Part shown: in pieces, positions 36,111 to 44,566 of the stretch | Layout: the number at the start of each line of letters is the position of its first letter | Numbering within the stretch: the stretch's first letter is position 1 | The notes under the pieces: model-generated | Databases searched by the model: none | The model's input: the letters and a program-made list of their open reading frames with translations, nothing else | Told to the model about the DNA's origin: nothing | Program-made: the position numbers and the translations under genes | NCBI RefSeq assembly: GCF_032884065.1 | Contig: NC_088872.1 | Coordinates: 7,310,186 to 7,374,185, forward strand | DNA length: 64,000 bases | Reading direction: 5' to 3' | Source: Artemia franciscana | Taxonomy: Eukaryota > Arthropoda > Branchiopoda > Anostraca > Artemiidae

Positions 36111-36436
36111 CACAGTTTGCTGTGTGTTTCTTATTGCCAAAGGAACTGTCTGTCTGACACAGTCTTTATGCAAGATTTTTCGGTTATTTGACTATCGCTT
36201 GTAAACATGTAAATAATACAATTTTCAGAATAAATGGGAGACACTGCTGTCGCTAAATTTGCTTTTGGGTTCGACGAAGCTCTGCGTTTTGCTGGTACTT
36301 TTGATATCTTTGATATCTTATCCCCCCAAGCCCCCCTCCCCGCGCGCGTAAGTCGTTACGTGCCATATTAGTTACGCGCCATTGTAGTTGTGTCCCTGTG
36401 TCCCACCTGTGAATATAGATAGATATATATATATTT

Positions 36437-36721
36437 TTAACTACGTAAAACTTGCGAATATACAGCATTCTTTGCTGTCACATTGTTTGTCCATATAAAT
36501 AGATTGTCAGGTTTACCAACTCTTGAACATGCAACATAATAATTGTCCATGGGAAAACAATCCGTATTCAGATCTGTACCGCATTTTTCTAACGATTGCC
36601 TTTGAGCTTTGTTGATGGTGATTGCTAATCGAACATTCCCTGTGTCCCCGTCGTCATTTATATATCCCCCTGTGCCCCCGGAGTCCCTGTTGTAGTTGTG
36701 TCCCTGTGTCCTGGTCGTCAT
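36437..36721 (-). pseudogene. Helitron helicase C-terminal fragment
   Basis: A 94-codon open frame whose first third is minisatellite. It then encodes VRLAITINKAQRQSLEKCG, NTDCFPMDNYYVACSRV and [20 protein letters not shown]. This is the last part of a Helitron Pif1-type helicase. The usual KAQGQ is KAQRQ here. Compared with the 15-kb copy it keeps the frame better (no stop after QSLE). All catalytic motifs upstream are missing, so it has no helicase activity. Confidence 0.8.
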
Positions 36722-36896
36722 TTATATTCCCTGTGTCCCGGTCGTCATTTGTGTCCCGGTATCCCAGTCTGTAATTTCTCTTTTAGTGTCCTGATCGTCA
36801 TTTATATTCCCTCTGTCCCGGTCTGTAATTTCTCTTTGAGTGTTTTTTCTTTTTAGTTTTTTACCTTTTTTCTTTTTTCAGTTTTCTTTTTCTTCT

Positions 36897-37394
36897 TTAT
36901 TTTTCAGCGTCACTATGAAATACATATCGTCGAACCTTTGTTTTTTTAACTAAAATCTGGTAGGTATTGATGACCTTATCCAAGTCAATATCCCAAACCC
37001 AATCATCATCGCTGTCATTTTCAGTTTTTATATGTTTTGACTCTTGCTGTCCAGGTGGATTTTCATCTAACTGCGCGGTTTTGCGTTCTTTAGCTGCAAG
37101 CCTGTTTTCATGCTGTTCTTGTGATTCCTCGGCACAATTTCTTTTCTTACTTTCTCTATCAGCCGCAAGCCTGTTTTCATGCTGTTCTTGTGATTCCTCG
37201 GCAAGCTTTCTTTTCTTAATTTCTCTATCAGCCGCAAGTCTGTTGGCATAGACTCTTTGAGCAGCTTCCTCGGCTGTTGCCATTGTAGGTTCTTCAGTCA
37301 TTTTACAATTAGAAATTTCTCTGTCAGCGATCTTCTTACAATTAAAAATTTGTCTTTGAACGATTTTCTTAAATACCTGTGTCCTGGTCGTCAT
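36897..37394 (-). CDS. Helitron-encoded charged protein, copy C (165 aa)
   Basis: Third copy, also starting MTTRTQ in minisatellite. It differs from B by several substitutions (EQHENR for EQQENR, KKRNCAEES for KKRKRAEES, WDIDLDKVINTY for WVFDLDKVINAY). It is intact from start to stop. As with A and B, the role is inferred only from membership of the Helitron. Confidence 0.5.
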   Translation of the reverse strand: MTTRTQVFKKIVQRQIFNCKKIADREISNCKMTEEPTMATAEEAAQRVYANRLAADREIKKRKLAEESQEQHENRLAADRESKKRNCAEESQEQHENRLAAKERKTAQLDENPPGQQESKHIKTENDSDDDWVWDIDLDKVINTYQILVKKTKVRRYVFHSDAEK

Positions 37395-37569
37395 TTATAT
37401 TCCCTGTGTCCCGGTATCCCAGTCTGTAATTTCTCTTTGAGTGTCCCGGTCGTCATTTATATTCTCTCTGTCCCGGTCGTCATTTGTGTCCCGGTCTGTA
37501 ATTTCTCTTTGAGTGTTTTTTCTTTTTAGTTTTTTACCTTTTTTCTTTTTTCAGTTTTCTTTTTCTTCT

Positions 37570-38067
37570 TTATTTTTCAGCGTCACTATGAAATACATAT
37601 CGTCGAACCTTTGTTTTCTTAACTAAAATCTGGTAGGCATTGATGACCTTATCCAAGTCAAAAACCCAAACCCAATCATCATCGCTATCATTTTCAGTTT
37701 TTATATGTTTTGACTCTTGCTGTCCAGGTGGATTTTCATCTAACTGCGCGGTTTTGCGTTCTTTAGTCGCAAGCCTGTTTTCTTCCTGTTCTTGTGATTC
37801 CTCGGCACGCTTTCTTTTCTTACTTTCTCTATCAGCCGCAAGCCTGTTTTCTTGCTGTTCTTGTGATTCCTCGGCAAGCTTTCTTTTCTTAATTTCTCTA
37901 TCAGCCGCAAGTCTGTTGGCATAGACTCTTTGAGCAGCTTCCTCGGCTGTTGCCATTGTAGGTTCTTCAGTCATTTTACAATTAGAAATTTCTCTGTCAG
38001 CGATCTTCTTACAGTTAAAAATTTGTCTTTGAACGATTTTCTTAAATACCTGTGTCCTGGTCGTCAT
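37570..38067 (-). CDS. Helitron-encoded charged protein, copy B (165 aa)
   Basis: Nearly the same as copy A after the first residues, but the start MTTRTQ comes from minisatellite sequence, so the initiator differs. It has the same two charged repeats, the NDSDDDWVWVFDLDKVINAY segment and the HSDAEK end. The frame is open through the whole unit, suggesting either recent duplication or constraint. Confidence 0.5.
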   Translation of the reverse strand: MTTRTQVFKKIVQRQIFNCKKIADREISNCKMTEEPTMATAEEAAQRVYANRLAADREIKKRKLAEESQEQQENRLAADRESKKRKRAEESQEQEENRLATKERKTAQLDENPPGQQESKHIKTENDSDDDWVWVFDLDKVINAYQILVKKTKVRRYVFHSDAEK

Positions 38068-38235
38068 TTATATTCCCTGTGTCCCGGTATCCCAGTCTGT
38101 AATTTCTCTTTGAGTGTCCCGGTCGTCATTTATATTCTCTCTGTCCCGGTCGTCATTTGTGTCCCGGTCTGTAATTTCTCTTTGAGTGTTTTTTCTTTTT
38201 AGTTTTTTACCTTTTTTCAGTTTTCTTTTTCTTCT

Positions 38236-38763
38236 TTATTTTTCAGCGTCACTATGAAATACATATCGTCGAACCTTTGTTTTCTTAACTAAAATCTGGT
38301 AGGCATTGATGACATTATCCAAGTCAAAAACCCAAACCCAATCATCATCGCTATCATTTTCAGTTTTTATATGTTTTGACTCTTGCTGTCCAGGTGGATT
38401 TTCATCTAACTGCGCGGTTTTGCGTTCTTTAGTCGCAAGCCTGTTTTCTTCCTGTTCTTGTGATTCCTCGGCACGCTTTCTTTTCTTACTTTCTCTATCA
38501 GCCGCAAGCCTGTTTTCTTGCTGTTCTTGTGATTCCTCGGCACGCTTTCTTTTCTTACTTTCTCTATCAGCCGCAAGTTTTTTGGCATAGACTCTTTGAG
38601 CAGCTTCCTCGGCTGTTGCCATTGTAGGTTCTTCAGTCATTTTACAATTAAACATTTTTCCGTCCACGATCTTCTTACAATTAAAAATGTGTCTTTGAAC
38701 GATTTTCTTAAATACTTTTAATGACGTCATCGTCATAACAAACAATGCGACAAGTAACTTCAT
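38236..38763 (-). CDS. Helitron-encoded charged protein, copy A (175 aa)
   Basis: The frame starts MKLLVALFVMTMTSLKVFKK about 85 bases inside the Helitron head. It then has MTEEPTMATAEEAAQRVYA, two ~22-residue repeats of ENRLAADRESKKRKRAEESQ type, an acidic patch NDSDDDWVW, and the tail ILVKKTKVRRYVFHSDAEK. Basic/acidic 'RLAxxRExxRxxRAEESxEQ' repeats are typical of the N-terminus of arthropod Helitron proteins; here they end in a stop instead of leading to Rep. It is the only copy with the original upstream context. Expression is unknown. Confidence 0.55.
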   Translation of the reverse strand: MKLLVALFVMTMTSLKVFKKIVQRHIFNCKKIVDGKMFNCKMTEEPTMATAEEAAQRVYAKKLAADRESKKRKRAEESQEQQENRLAADRESKKRKRAEESQEQEENRLATKERKTAQLDENPPGQQESKHIKTENDSDDDWVWVFDLDNVINAYQILVKKTKVRRYVFHSDAEK

Positions 38764-38850
38764 GACGACCTGACGTCACTCGACAGATAGACAGACAGAC
38801 AGACAGACAACTTATTTTTATATATATATAGATATTTTTATATATATAGA

Positions 38851-40313
38851 TTAGCCGAAAAGCCGTCATCGCGAGGTCTTTGTCACCTTCCTCCTCTCAA
38901 TCAGTAAATACTCCCTGACATCACTTCACTCTGCTCGCTATGATCGAAAGCTCGAGTCCTTGAAAGTGTGGCCTCTTTTTGCTTGGACCTTCACCCGCTT
39001 CTGGTCATGCTGTCATTTTTTTGGTTAATAATTTCTTAGAACACACTAACTTTCCCCTTACAAATAAATAAATAAATTGAATTAACGGATAAAAATTTTA
39101 ACAAAGACAATGAAAATAAACAAGAAAATGCCCGAATACTTTGACTTTACGTCTTGAATGATTTATCAACAAAAAAGAAGAAATTGAAGAAGCTTGATTG
39201 TCATTAGAAGACTATTATGTTGCTTACCCTTTTTTCATACCTAAGAGACAATGAATCCTATGCCACCTGGTGTTTTTTTTTTTTTTTTTATCTTAAAAAC
39301 AAGCATCGCTGGCTGTTACATTATTTTTCCTTTATTTTGTTGATTTGGCAAACATGGCAGCCATTGGTTAGAATTAATCGAAAAACTAAATGTCAATTGC
39401 TCACAGTAAAACGACTATTGTTATGTTACCAGGTCGGATTTCCTGTTAATTTTACACAGATTTCTCTGTTTTCAAGATGGGGGGGGGGCGTAACCTTCCT
39501 ATATGCAGGTTTGGATAATGGCGATTCCAATGGTGCAGTTTTCATTTTAATCCGACGCCATTTTTGAGACTGTTCAGGCTATCTATTGAAATTCCCATAA
39601 ATTTGTTTTAGCAATAATGAAAATCAACTAGATCATAATGGAGTGCCATTGCATAAATCAACAAGTCATGTAATTATCCGCCCTGGAAAATCATATTTTA
39701 AGTTTTTTATTGGATCATTAATGAAGATTGTTATTAGACTGCACTGAACATTTATCGAGGTCTCTACAAAATAGAGGCATTACACGAATTAGAGCTCCCT
39801 GGAACACTTTCTTCTTCTTTTAAGTTTTGGATTTATTAAATTTTTGACAAGAAAGTGCTTTCCACAAGCTCAGCCAAGTTAATGGGAATGTTTAGGGGGG
39901 GGGTTACAGTAATATACAACGACATTTATTTGATAGTATATAAGGAGTTCTTAGAAACTCGTGCTCAGTTCAATAACAAAGGAATTGAAGGCCAAGAAAA
40001 AGTGAAAGTTACGACTAAGGTTTGGAAAATTTAAAGTGAATTTATCAACTTTTGGACAGAAATTAGCCAGCCTGCACTTGCCTATTGAATAATTATAGTG
40101 TTTTCCCGCACTTAGCTTATTGACACTAACTTAGCTAATTAGTGTCATTAGCTCGCTGGGGAGTTACTTAATGCTGACGAGAGTTTTCCCAAACGCCTAC
40201 GTGGTGCACAATTAGCAAAAGTAAAATTTATTATAGTAGAAATGGTGCCTGACAAAGGTGCCAACAACTGATCAAATCGACAAATTTATTCTAAAAAAAT
40301 AGTGAATAAACAG
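38851..40313. other. Spacer between Helitron and satellite
   Basis: No gene was recognised. An open frame at 39217-39567 is T-rich and crosses a G-run; nothing supports it. Confidence 0.45.
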
Positions 40314-41886
40314 GATAAGAGGACGCCAGAAAAAAACTTGAGAAGGGTCCCCCCCCTTGGCCCCTAGATCAGCCAGTTAGACACGTGTAAAGAATTTAAG
40401 TTATTTCTTAAATTTATCATAACTTGGAAATAAGCTTCCCGCTGAACTAGCTTATACGGATTTTACTATCGTGCCACCGAATTATACAGGAAGTAATTCC
40501 GGTTGGATTTCCAAAAGAGTCGGGAAAAGCTGCTGTTAATTAATTTGGTCAAAGTTCAGCTGCTTTCGCTGTTAAGATTGTCTTCACTTTCTATTATTGT
40601 GTTACTGTAAGGAGATGTAGATGGGAATCAAATCCCTTTTCAACTTTCTGTTACTTTCCGTTCCGTTGATAAGAGGGTGCCAGAAAAAACTTGAGAAGGG
40701 TTCCCACTCGGCCCGTAGATCAGCCAGTGAGACACGTGTAAAGAATTTAAGTTATTTTATGAAGTTTATCATAACCTAGAAATAAGCTGCCCGTTGTACT
40801 AGCTTATACGGATTTTATTATCGTGCCACCGAATTATACAGGAAATAATTCCGATTGGACTTTCAAAAGAATCGGGGAAAAGCTGCCTTTAACTAATTTG
40901 GTCAAAGTTCAGCTGCTTTCGCTGTCAAGATTGTCTTCACTTTCTATTATTGTGTTACTGTAAGGAGATGTAGACGGGAATCAAATCCCTTTTCAACTTT
41001 CTGTTCCGTTGATAAGAGGGTGCCAGAAAAAACTTGAGAAGGGTCCCCCCCCCTCGGCCCGTAGATCAGCCAGTGAGACATGTGCAAAGGATTTAAGTTA
41101 TTTTATGAAGTTTATCATAACCTAGAAATAAGCTACCCGTTGTACTAGCTTATACGGATTTTATTATCGTGCCACCGAATTATACAGGAAATAATTCCGG
41201 TTGGACTTCCAAAAGAATCGCGGAAAAGCTGCTCTTAACTAATTTGGTCAAAGTTCAGCTGCTTTCGCTGTTAAGATTGTCTTCACTTTCTATTATTGTG
41301 TTACTATAAGGAGATGTAGACGGGAATCAAATCCCTTTTCAACTTTCTGTTACTTTCCATTCCGCTGATAAGAGGGCGCCAGAAAAAAAACTTGAGAAGG
41401 GTACCTCCCCCTCGGCCCGTAGATCAGCCAGTGAGACACGTGTAAAGAATTTAAGTTATTTTATGAAGTTTATCATAACCTGGAAATAAGCTGCCCGTTG
41501 TACTAGCTTATACGGATTTTATTATCGTGCCACCGAATTATACAGGAAATAATTCCGGTTGGACTTCCAAAAGAGTCGGGGAAAAGCTGCTCTTAACTAA
41601 TTTGGTCAAAATTCAGCTGCTTTCGCTGTTAAGATTGTCTTCACTTTCTATTATTGTGTTACTGTAAGGAGATGTAGATGGAAATCAAGTCTCTTTTCAA
41701 TACCTTCTTCTTCTTGTTCCACTCTCCCTTCCGTTGATAAGAGGGCACCAGAAAAAACTTGAGAAGGCCCCCCCTCAGCCCCTAGATCAGTCAGTGAGAC
41801 ACGTGTAAAGAATTTAAGTTATTTTCTTAAGTTTATCATAACTTGGAAATGAGCTGGCCGTTGTACTAGCTTATACGGATTTTATT
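40314..41886. repeat. Satellite array, ~355-bp unit, 4.4 copies
   Basis: gataagagg begins units at 40314, 40668, 41011, 41367 and 41736 (unit lengths 354, 343, 356 and 369). The fifth unit stops after gcttatacggattttatt at about 41884. Shared blocks include cttgagaagggtcccc, atcagccagtgagacacg, tatcgtgccaccgaattata and ctgctttcgctgttaagatt. Differences are mostly small indels in C- and A-runs. No conserved open frame. Confidence 0.92.
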
Positions 41887-41955
41887 TAAACTAATATTCT
41901 GGAGTTTTACGAGAACCTAGATCCATTTAGCCTGTCAGGAAAATAGCCATATGAT

Positions 41956-42354
41956 CAGTGGCATCAATTCACGAAAAATTAGATAGGGGGAAGGCTCATG
42001 CGTTTTTAATATCTAGGGGGGCAATTTTTTTTCAATGGGAATACCATGAAACATGTTTTTCGGCCTTCATATAATACACTTGCTAGTTAGAACTTACTCT
42101 TTGTATCGTTAGTTAAATACTCAAATCTGCTATTGCTAGTTAAAACTCAATTCTTTGTATCTTCATTAGCGAAATCATCTGCATCCAGTGGCGTCAATCG
42201 AGAGGCGGGGGCTGCCCCACATGATTTTGAAAAATATCCTTTTTGGGGTATTTTCATTGAAAAAATACCCTTTCTATATATTTTCATAAACAGAAAAACG
42301 AAAGATGTCCCCCCCCGATTTTGAATAGTGCCTTTTCGTGAACTGATGCCACTA
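41956..42354. mobile_element. MITE with inverted ends cagtggcatcaattcacg
   Basis: The left end at 41956 (cagtggcatcaattcacgaa) matches the reverse complement of the right end near 42334-42353 (agtggcatcagttcacgaaa) with one mismatch. A related third end, cagtggcgtcaatcgag, sits inside at 42186, suggesting one MITE in another or a composite. The interior has G- and C-runs and no protein. The flanks do not show a convincing target duplication. Confidence 0.6.
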
Positions 42355-42669
42355 TTTTCACTGCAAGTTTCTGGAAATGTGAAAGATTCAAGTTCTTCTT
42401 GAATGATGCAAGCCCATATAGGCTGGTTGGCTTTCCTGATAAGCCCTTTTTAAGTCTTTTGGCTGTTTTCTCTTGATACCAGTGAGCGATGTCCTCTAAT
42501 TCAAGGACGGTTCCTTTTGTTTCAAAATAGGAAGCAATATTTTCTTTTAAGATTTTTCTTCATTATTATAATTATTGAATTTCTTTTCATTTTCTTTGTT
42601 ATTTCTCATTCCTTCACTATTTTTATTTATTTTTTTTATCGTCGAATGTTGAACATCACTTTCCTAGTA

Positions 42670-42913
42670 AGATAATGCTCTAGGTTTGAAAAATTCTAAA
42701 AAAGAACTTACCGAAATATCACAGAGTGGTTTTATATTGCCTAAGGATGCTAAACCTCACCACGCTCTGTGGTCAGTCTATCTCAGGAGTAGTCTGCAGC
42801 TTCTTCGATTTAATTCTTACTCAAATGATGTTAAAAATGTCTTTTATTCATATTCTAGCAAAATTTTAGGATTTCCTCTGGTTTGTAATCGTCTATGTCT
42901 ATGTTACATTTAA
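42670..42913 (+). other. Coding-like open frame, unknown
   Basis: After a possible acceptor (gctctag at 42678-42684) a frame reads GLKNSKKELTEISQSGFILP, KDAKPHHALWSVYLRSSLQL and LRFNSYSNDVKNVFYSYSSK. Composition looks protein-like, but no family is recognised and no clear donor closes it. It could be an exon of an unseen gene or a transposon remnant. Confidence 0.25.
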
Positions 42914-43009
42914 GTACCAAAGACATCAAAATGAAAATATTTTTTTACCCCTCCCGCTCACTCTTGGACCCTTTTACAACTGAAAACCACGATATTTAGG
43001 AATTTTTTT

Positions 43010-43180
43010 AAGGCAATGCCATATTTTCACCAGTGTTGCCGCATTGAACGGTAAAAATAAATAAGTAAAACAGATTTGGTAACTTTGAGAACATTTTCGG
43101 TGGTAGAATTCAAACAGTAACTATCTGTTGATCCTCAGAGACAATCACCCCTTTAAAGGAAAGCTTTATCTTCTTAAGCT
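43010..43180 (+). repeat. Dispersed repeat R2, copy a
   Basis: The series 'agtgttgccgcattgaac ... aattcaaacagtaactatct ... gttgatcctcagagacaatc ... aaaggaaagctttatcttctt' is matched in order by 61920-62085. No coding. The element type is unknown. Confidence 0.6.
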
Positions 43181-43569
43181 GCTCGGTATCATTTAAATTT
43201 TACTTATTTTTCGCTGATTTTTTTTGTATCATTTTTTTTCGCTGATCTTCACTTACGTTTCTTTCTTTTTTTTTATCTTGTCACCCATCACTACCAAAAA
43301 ATTAATATACAGGTCTTTTTCATTAAAAATTCAAAGAGTGATTTATTCTTAATTTTCAAATAATATATGTTTGTGCAAGTTCTAGTTAAGCAATGCAAAA
43401 GTCGAATTTCATTTTCACTGTTCTTGATACTATGAAATTCCTTATTTTAATTCCCTACGTTTAAAAAAAAGCTATTGGCTCTGCTATTGCTAATGAGATA
43501 TAGTTGAACCTCCGATTCAGTCTTGTTTCATCGGTTGCTGGTGGCATCGTGTGTTTCCCTGAATGGAAG
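43181..43569. other. Spacer
   Basis: T-rich low-complexity sequence at 43195-43280. Nothing else was recognised before the MITE. Confidence 0.45.
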
Positions 43570-43725
43570 CAGGGGCGTCAATTCATGAATATACAGGGGA
43601 AGGGGGCAATTTTATTGTTTTCAGTTCTAATCAAAACACGTGTTTTTAAGTAGAAATGCCAAAACAAGGTATTTCCCAAAATCTAAGGAGGATATTGACC
43701 CTCTACTACCCGATTGACGCCCCTG
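43570..43725. mobile_element. hAT-type MITE, 156 bp
   Basis: Perfect 13-bp inverted ends, CAGGGGCGTCAAT at 43570-43582 and its complement at 43713-43725. The flanking octamers AATGGAAG and CGTGGAAG share their last six bases, fitting a decayed 8-bp hAT target duplication. The small interior has a G-run and no open frame of note. Confidence 0.8.
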
Positions 43726-43868
43726 CGTGGAAGACTCACCTCACGAGGTGGCTACTACTTTAAGCTGCGATGTTAAGGCTCTGGGTACCGATTTGGATGA
43801 AGCAGTACAAGACTTTGGAAACTGGCTGAGCTCTTTGTCCGTTCTGATTATTACATTTCTTTTTTAAA
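43726..43868 (+). other. Short coding-like frame interrupted by the MITE
   Basis: Right of the MITE one frame reads EDSPHEVATTLSCDVKALGT, DLDEAVQDFGNWLSSLSVLI and ITFLF, then TAA at about 43868. Left of the MITE the same frame has ATGGAAG at 43563, overlapping the target duplication. GC content is higher than in the flanks. The family is not recognised. It could be a broken gene start or an older transposon piece. Confidence 0.3.
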
Positions 43869-44566
43869 TATGCAATTGTTTTATTAGGAATGTAATATTG
43901 AATTGAAATATGCTCTGAATAAAATTTTGATGAAACTGTGAGTGGGACGTTGACTTGAGTACATATACACAGTCAAGAGATTGTTTTCGGAAGACCGAGT
44001 TTTCCTCCCACTCCTGTTTTAATTGAAAGGCACATTGCCTCAGGAACTTAAATAAAAGGTCAGATGCCAAATGACTAAAAAACGTATACTATTTCTTTCT
44101 GAGAAGAAGATTTTAGAAAGTCCTTATTTTTTGGACTGTTCCAGAATAAGATGCACCCCAAATTAAAGACTATGAAAAAAAGAAACAGTCGCCCTCATTA
44201 TAATATCACATAGAGAAGATTCCAGAGACACTTTCTGAAATGAAATGAATAACCATCTGGAACACATTTCTTTACTGTAATATTTACTGTTGGTACACAC
44301 AATGCTCAAGATGTGCTAAATTTGATTCTTTTTAAAAACTAATTTTTTAACGATGCCATTTTAAGGTTAAAGTTTATTAATGTTTGCCCAAAGCCTACGT
44401 TATTCCGGAGTCACTCCGCTGAAAATGGAATTGAAATGAATTAATGAAATGAAAATGGAATTGAAATGAAATATATCAATGAATTGATATAGATTCAGCT
44501 TTTTCTTTAATAACTAAGAATAGTGGTACAAAAGGACCTAAATAAACACAAGTAGGTAAGCAGTTA
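43869..44566. other. 3' flank of the RBM12-like gene
   Basis: It contains a - strand AATAAA (plus-strand tttatt at 44373-44378) about 190 bases past the stop of the RBM12-like exon, a plausible polyadenylation signal. The rest is unremarkable. Confidence 0.45.

Larger units (their letters stand above)
36838..38183 (-). repeat. Tandem array of ~673-bp Helitron cassettes
   Basis: The landmark gagtgttttttctttttagt recurs at 36838, 37511 and 38184, exactly 673 bases apart each time. Each unit includes the charged open frame plus its downstream minisatellite. Unit A (38184-38763) is joined to the Helitron head, while B and C begin inside minisatellite. Copies are very similar, so the amplification is recent relative to the other repeats here. 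Confidence 0.9.
36290..38850 (-). mobile_element. Non-autonomous Helitron with triplicated 5' cassette
   Basis: Read on the - strand, it starts TCTATATATATA near 38850 (an equivalent start lies at 38832), followed by the same GTCTGTCGAGTGACGTCA-type head as the 15-kb Helitron. It then holds three ~673-bp units each encoding a charged protein, the gaccgggacac minisatellite, the helicase C-terminal fragment and the G-rich subterminal region at 36320-36360. After about 36325 it departs from the other copy: the GC hairpin and CTAG end are missing, so the 3' end is truncated or rearranged. Rep and most of the helicase are absent. Confidence 0.85.

Noticed and set aside
37067-37251. Serine/cysteine-rich + strand frames opposite the Helitron cassettes (also at 37640 and 38306)
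   Set aside because: They are reverse readings of the Lys/Arg/Glu-rich repeat and are not supported by any family.
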